NCBI RefSeq assembly: GCF_050624435.1
Contig: NC_134541.1
Span: 10,301,483-10,365,482, forward strand
DNA: 64,000 nt
DNA from: Tenrec ecaudatus
Taxonomy: Eukaryota; Chordata; Mammalia; Afrosoricida; Tenrecidae
Direction: 5' to 3'
The notes beneath the pieces are model-generated. The model searched no databases. It had not been told where the DNA came from and saw only the letters and a program-made list of their open reading frames with translations. Of this stretch, positions 62,272 through 64,000 are shown piece by piece (the stretch's first letter is position 1; each line of letters begins with the position of its first letter). A program made the position numbers and the translations under genes.

Positions 62272-62939
62272 TTTGACAGGCTGGCTCCTGATCTGAGAAT
62301 TTCTTGGGACTTAAATGCTGAGGTCTTAACAATGTGACCGAGTCTCCAGCAGCTTGACAATCGGCTCACTAAAATAGGGGCTCCCAACACTCAATGGTGA
62401 TGAGGTAGCTCCAACTGGGGATCCACAAGCTACCACAGGGCCATCTTATACGGACATTTATCAAATCTGAAGCTTCCACACATCCACCTTGGCTGATCTT
62501 CTGGGAAGCGAGTCTCAAGTTTGTCACACCCAGTAATAACAAGGTGAAGTTTGTAATAACCTAACATGTAGTAGCAATGAGTTGAAATATGCCGATGCTT
62601 TCATATTCCTACACCTGAATGGGCCACTGCCTTCATGGCAGACTCAAGACCATGGAGAGGGGTTTGGGGGAATCCCTGCCACAGACGGCTACACAGGTGT
62701 GAAAAGAGAAGTGCGTCATGGGGGAGTGAGATAGGAAGCTTTGATGTCGGCTTGCACCTGTGTAGGGGTAGTCGAGCTTGTCCACAAGGTCACATGCTGA
62801 TGCCTCTTGGTTGGTGCAGTCTTTTAATCAGAAAGAAGCTGGCAACTTCCTTCCCTTGTCCCTGCCCCATCCACCTTCCTCCTTGCGGGGCCTCTGTGCC
62901 CCTCTCCAGTGGCAGCCCCACGTGGGCCACCCACCTCAG
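62270..62939. other. Unassigned non-coding sequence
   Basis: The open frame at 62635-63108 (+, 157 codons) starts here and runs into LTR sequence, which argues against a gene. It might be a diverged 5' part of the LTR at 62940, but I cannot see it. Confidence 0.4.
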
Positions 62940-63206
62940 AGTGCTGCCAGCGCCCGGCATGTTTCCACGGGTACTTGGATCCTTGCAACTCTGCACCCAC
63001 CAGCCCGTGACCCTCCCGCCTCCTGCTTCACCCTCTGCATCACAGGCCTGCAGCTGCACGAGTCTGAAGAGGACCGTGGCGACCATCGGACTTGTGGACT
63101 TCAGTTAGACTGGGCCGGGATGCCTTCTTGATCTAGTTATAAAGTTCTTTCTTATACATACAAGAGTGTCATCGGGTTTGTTTCTCTGGATAACCCAGCC
63201 TAATTT
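62940..63206 (+). mobile_element. MLT2-like LTR, 3' half
   Basis: 'gtgctgccagcgcccggcat', 'caccagcccgtgaccctccc', 'gcacgagtctgaagaggacc', 'gactgggccgggatgccttc', 'ctagttataaagttctttct' then tatacatacaagagtgtc, and the end 'gtttgtttctctggataacc' with cagcctaa. It matches the 3' half of the LTRs at 5140 and 44588; the 5' half is absent or too diverged. Confidence 0.82.
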
Positions 63207-63579
63207 GTGGAAGCTTCAAACAGAAGGGCCTCAGGCAATTTCACAGCATTTCCTGCCACCAAGAACCCCTGGGGAGGAATGGGGTAGTTCCATTTCAGCC
63301 TAGGATCCATGTGGTGCAGAGAGACAGAGCAAGGAGCATGCAGTGGGATCTCCATGGACAGACAAGGGCAGGTCAGTGGAGGGAGCATGACTAGATGATG
63401 ACACCAAAGAGCAGATCCCCGACTCCACTCTGCCTCTGGCTCCTGTGCATGCGCAGTGCACATAAAGGATACTCCTGAGAAAGAAAGGGGGACCCTGAGT
63501 GAAATATGTTAGTTCCCCCATTTGACATCTTAGGGACTTGCATCAATTATGAATTAGATCCCTAAGTTATCCTATTTTT
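63207..63579. other. Unassigned non-coding sequence
   Basis: No repeat family or exon recognised. Confidence 0.4.
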
Positions 63580-63740
63580 AGATGCCATCAAGTTGATTCA
63601 GCCCTATCGGGACCCTACAGGACCAAATGTGACTGCCCCTCAGGGAAGAAGATTTCCCTGTTGTAATCTGTACAAGAGCTGATCCCCGGGCTGTCCTGCT
63701 TGCCAAGCTACTGGGTGTATCCAATCGCCACCATGGAAGT
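63580..63740 (-). mobile_element. AfroSINE, antisense
   Basis: 'gatgccatcaagttgattca', 'gccctatcgggaccctacag', 'gtgactgcccctcagggaag', 'ttccctgttgtaatctgtac' and inverted head-like 'tgcttgccaagctactgggt'. Moderately diverged. Confidence 0.75.
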
Positions 63741-64000
63741 CATCAGCCAAGTGCTCAGCTTTTGTTCCATTAGATAATCCAAGGAACAGCGCTTGGATAA
63801 GATGAAGACGTGTCTTTCTCTTGTGTAAATCAAGTCTGTTAATGCACATTCTCATCCAGTACTGTGTCTCTGGCATATCACTGGGGACTCAGGATTCTCG
63901 TTGGTCTGTCATGCTTTCCGTGAGGCTTTCCGCATGAAGCTCTGCTTGGGTCCAATGTGGCTGCTGGAATGCCAGCCATCACTTTGGCATTTCCGTGAAA
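63741..64000. other. Unassigned non-coding sequence
   Basis: No feature recognised up to the window edge. Confidence 0.4.

Noticed and set aside
62635..63108. A 157-codon open frame on the + strand
   Set aside because: Its 3' half runs through LTR sequence.

Overview
This is a piece of mammalian nuclear genome, almost certainly from an afrotherian and most likely a tenrec (Echinops or a close relative). The window is packed with tRNA-derived AfroSINE copies and with RTE/BovB-type LINEs that share the SINE 3' end (the 'gtcgctatgagtcggaatcgactc...' signature), a pairing known from Afrotheria. It also carries two SPIN-type hAT elements (24054-24246 and 42100-42323) and one OC1-like hAT MITE (1160-1364). 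SPIN is established as horizontally transferred into a patchy set of tetrapods; tenrec is the afrotherian on that list. Species is an inference; the repeat families are read from the sequence and from remembered family structure.

I find no convincing protein-coding host gene, tRNA, rRNA, CRISPR array or operon-like structure. Open reading frames of 60-218 codons occur on both strands, but they are shadows of simple repeats, SINEs, L1/L2 and RTE remnants, or chance; none shows a domain outside LINE reverse transcriptase/endonuclease. The window reads as intergenic or deep intronic sequence.

Layout. 0-13 kb: scattered SINEs, an OC1-like MITE with intact ends, an MLT2-like solo LTR (5140-5709), a 480-bp GGT/GAT/GGA repeat (7441-7919), MIR and L2 relics. 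13-20 kb: RTE-dominated block, with a SINE nested in a + strand RTE (14215-14995), a 28-bp tandem repeat derived from an RTE tail (15033-15116), and a near-complete but dead antisense RTE (15714-18990). 20-31 kb: L2 and L1 fragments, SPIN inside an L1 3' UTR, a second long dead antisense RTE (25225-28196), and a ~150-bp direct duplication (28197-28347 / 30088-30238). 31-46 kb: L1 ORF1 relic, a solo LTR with a perfect 5-bp target duplication (32576-33155), L2 relics, a second SPIN, and another solo LTR (44588-45138). 46-53 kb: an 11-unit degenerate minisatellite, a fourth LTR, and an antisense RTE fragment that still encodes YADDT. 53-64 kb: SINE/L1 clusters alternating with repeat-free A+T-rich stretches (54640-55250, 60290-61440) that look like candidate conserved non-coding DNA; similar stretches lie at 33800-34300 and 34960-35690.

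How the parts relate: autonomous RTE supplies the reverse transcriptase that very probably mobilised the AfroSINEs (shared 3' end); L1, L2, MIR and ERVL-type LTRs are older layers; the hAT elements are DNA-transposon invaders. Boundaries of old repeats are approximate because they were placed by eye.
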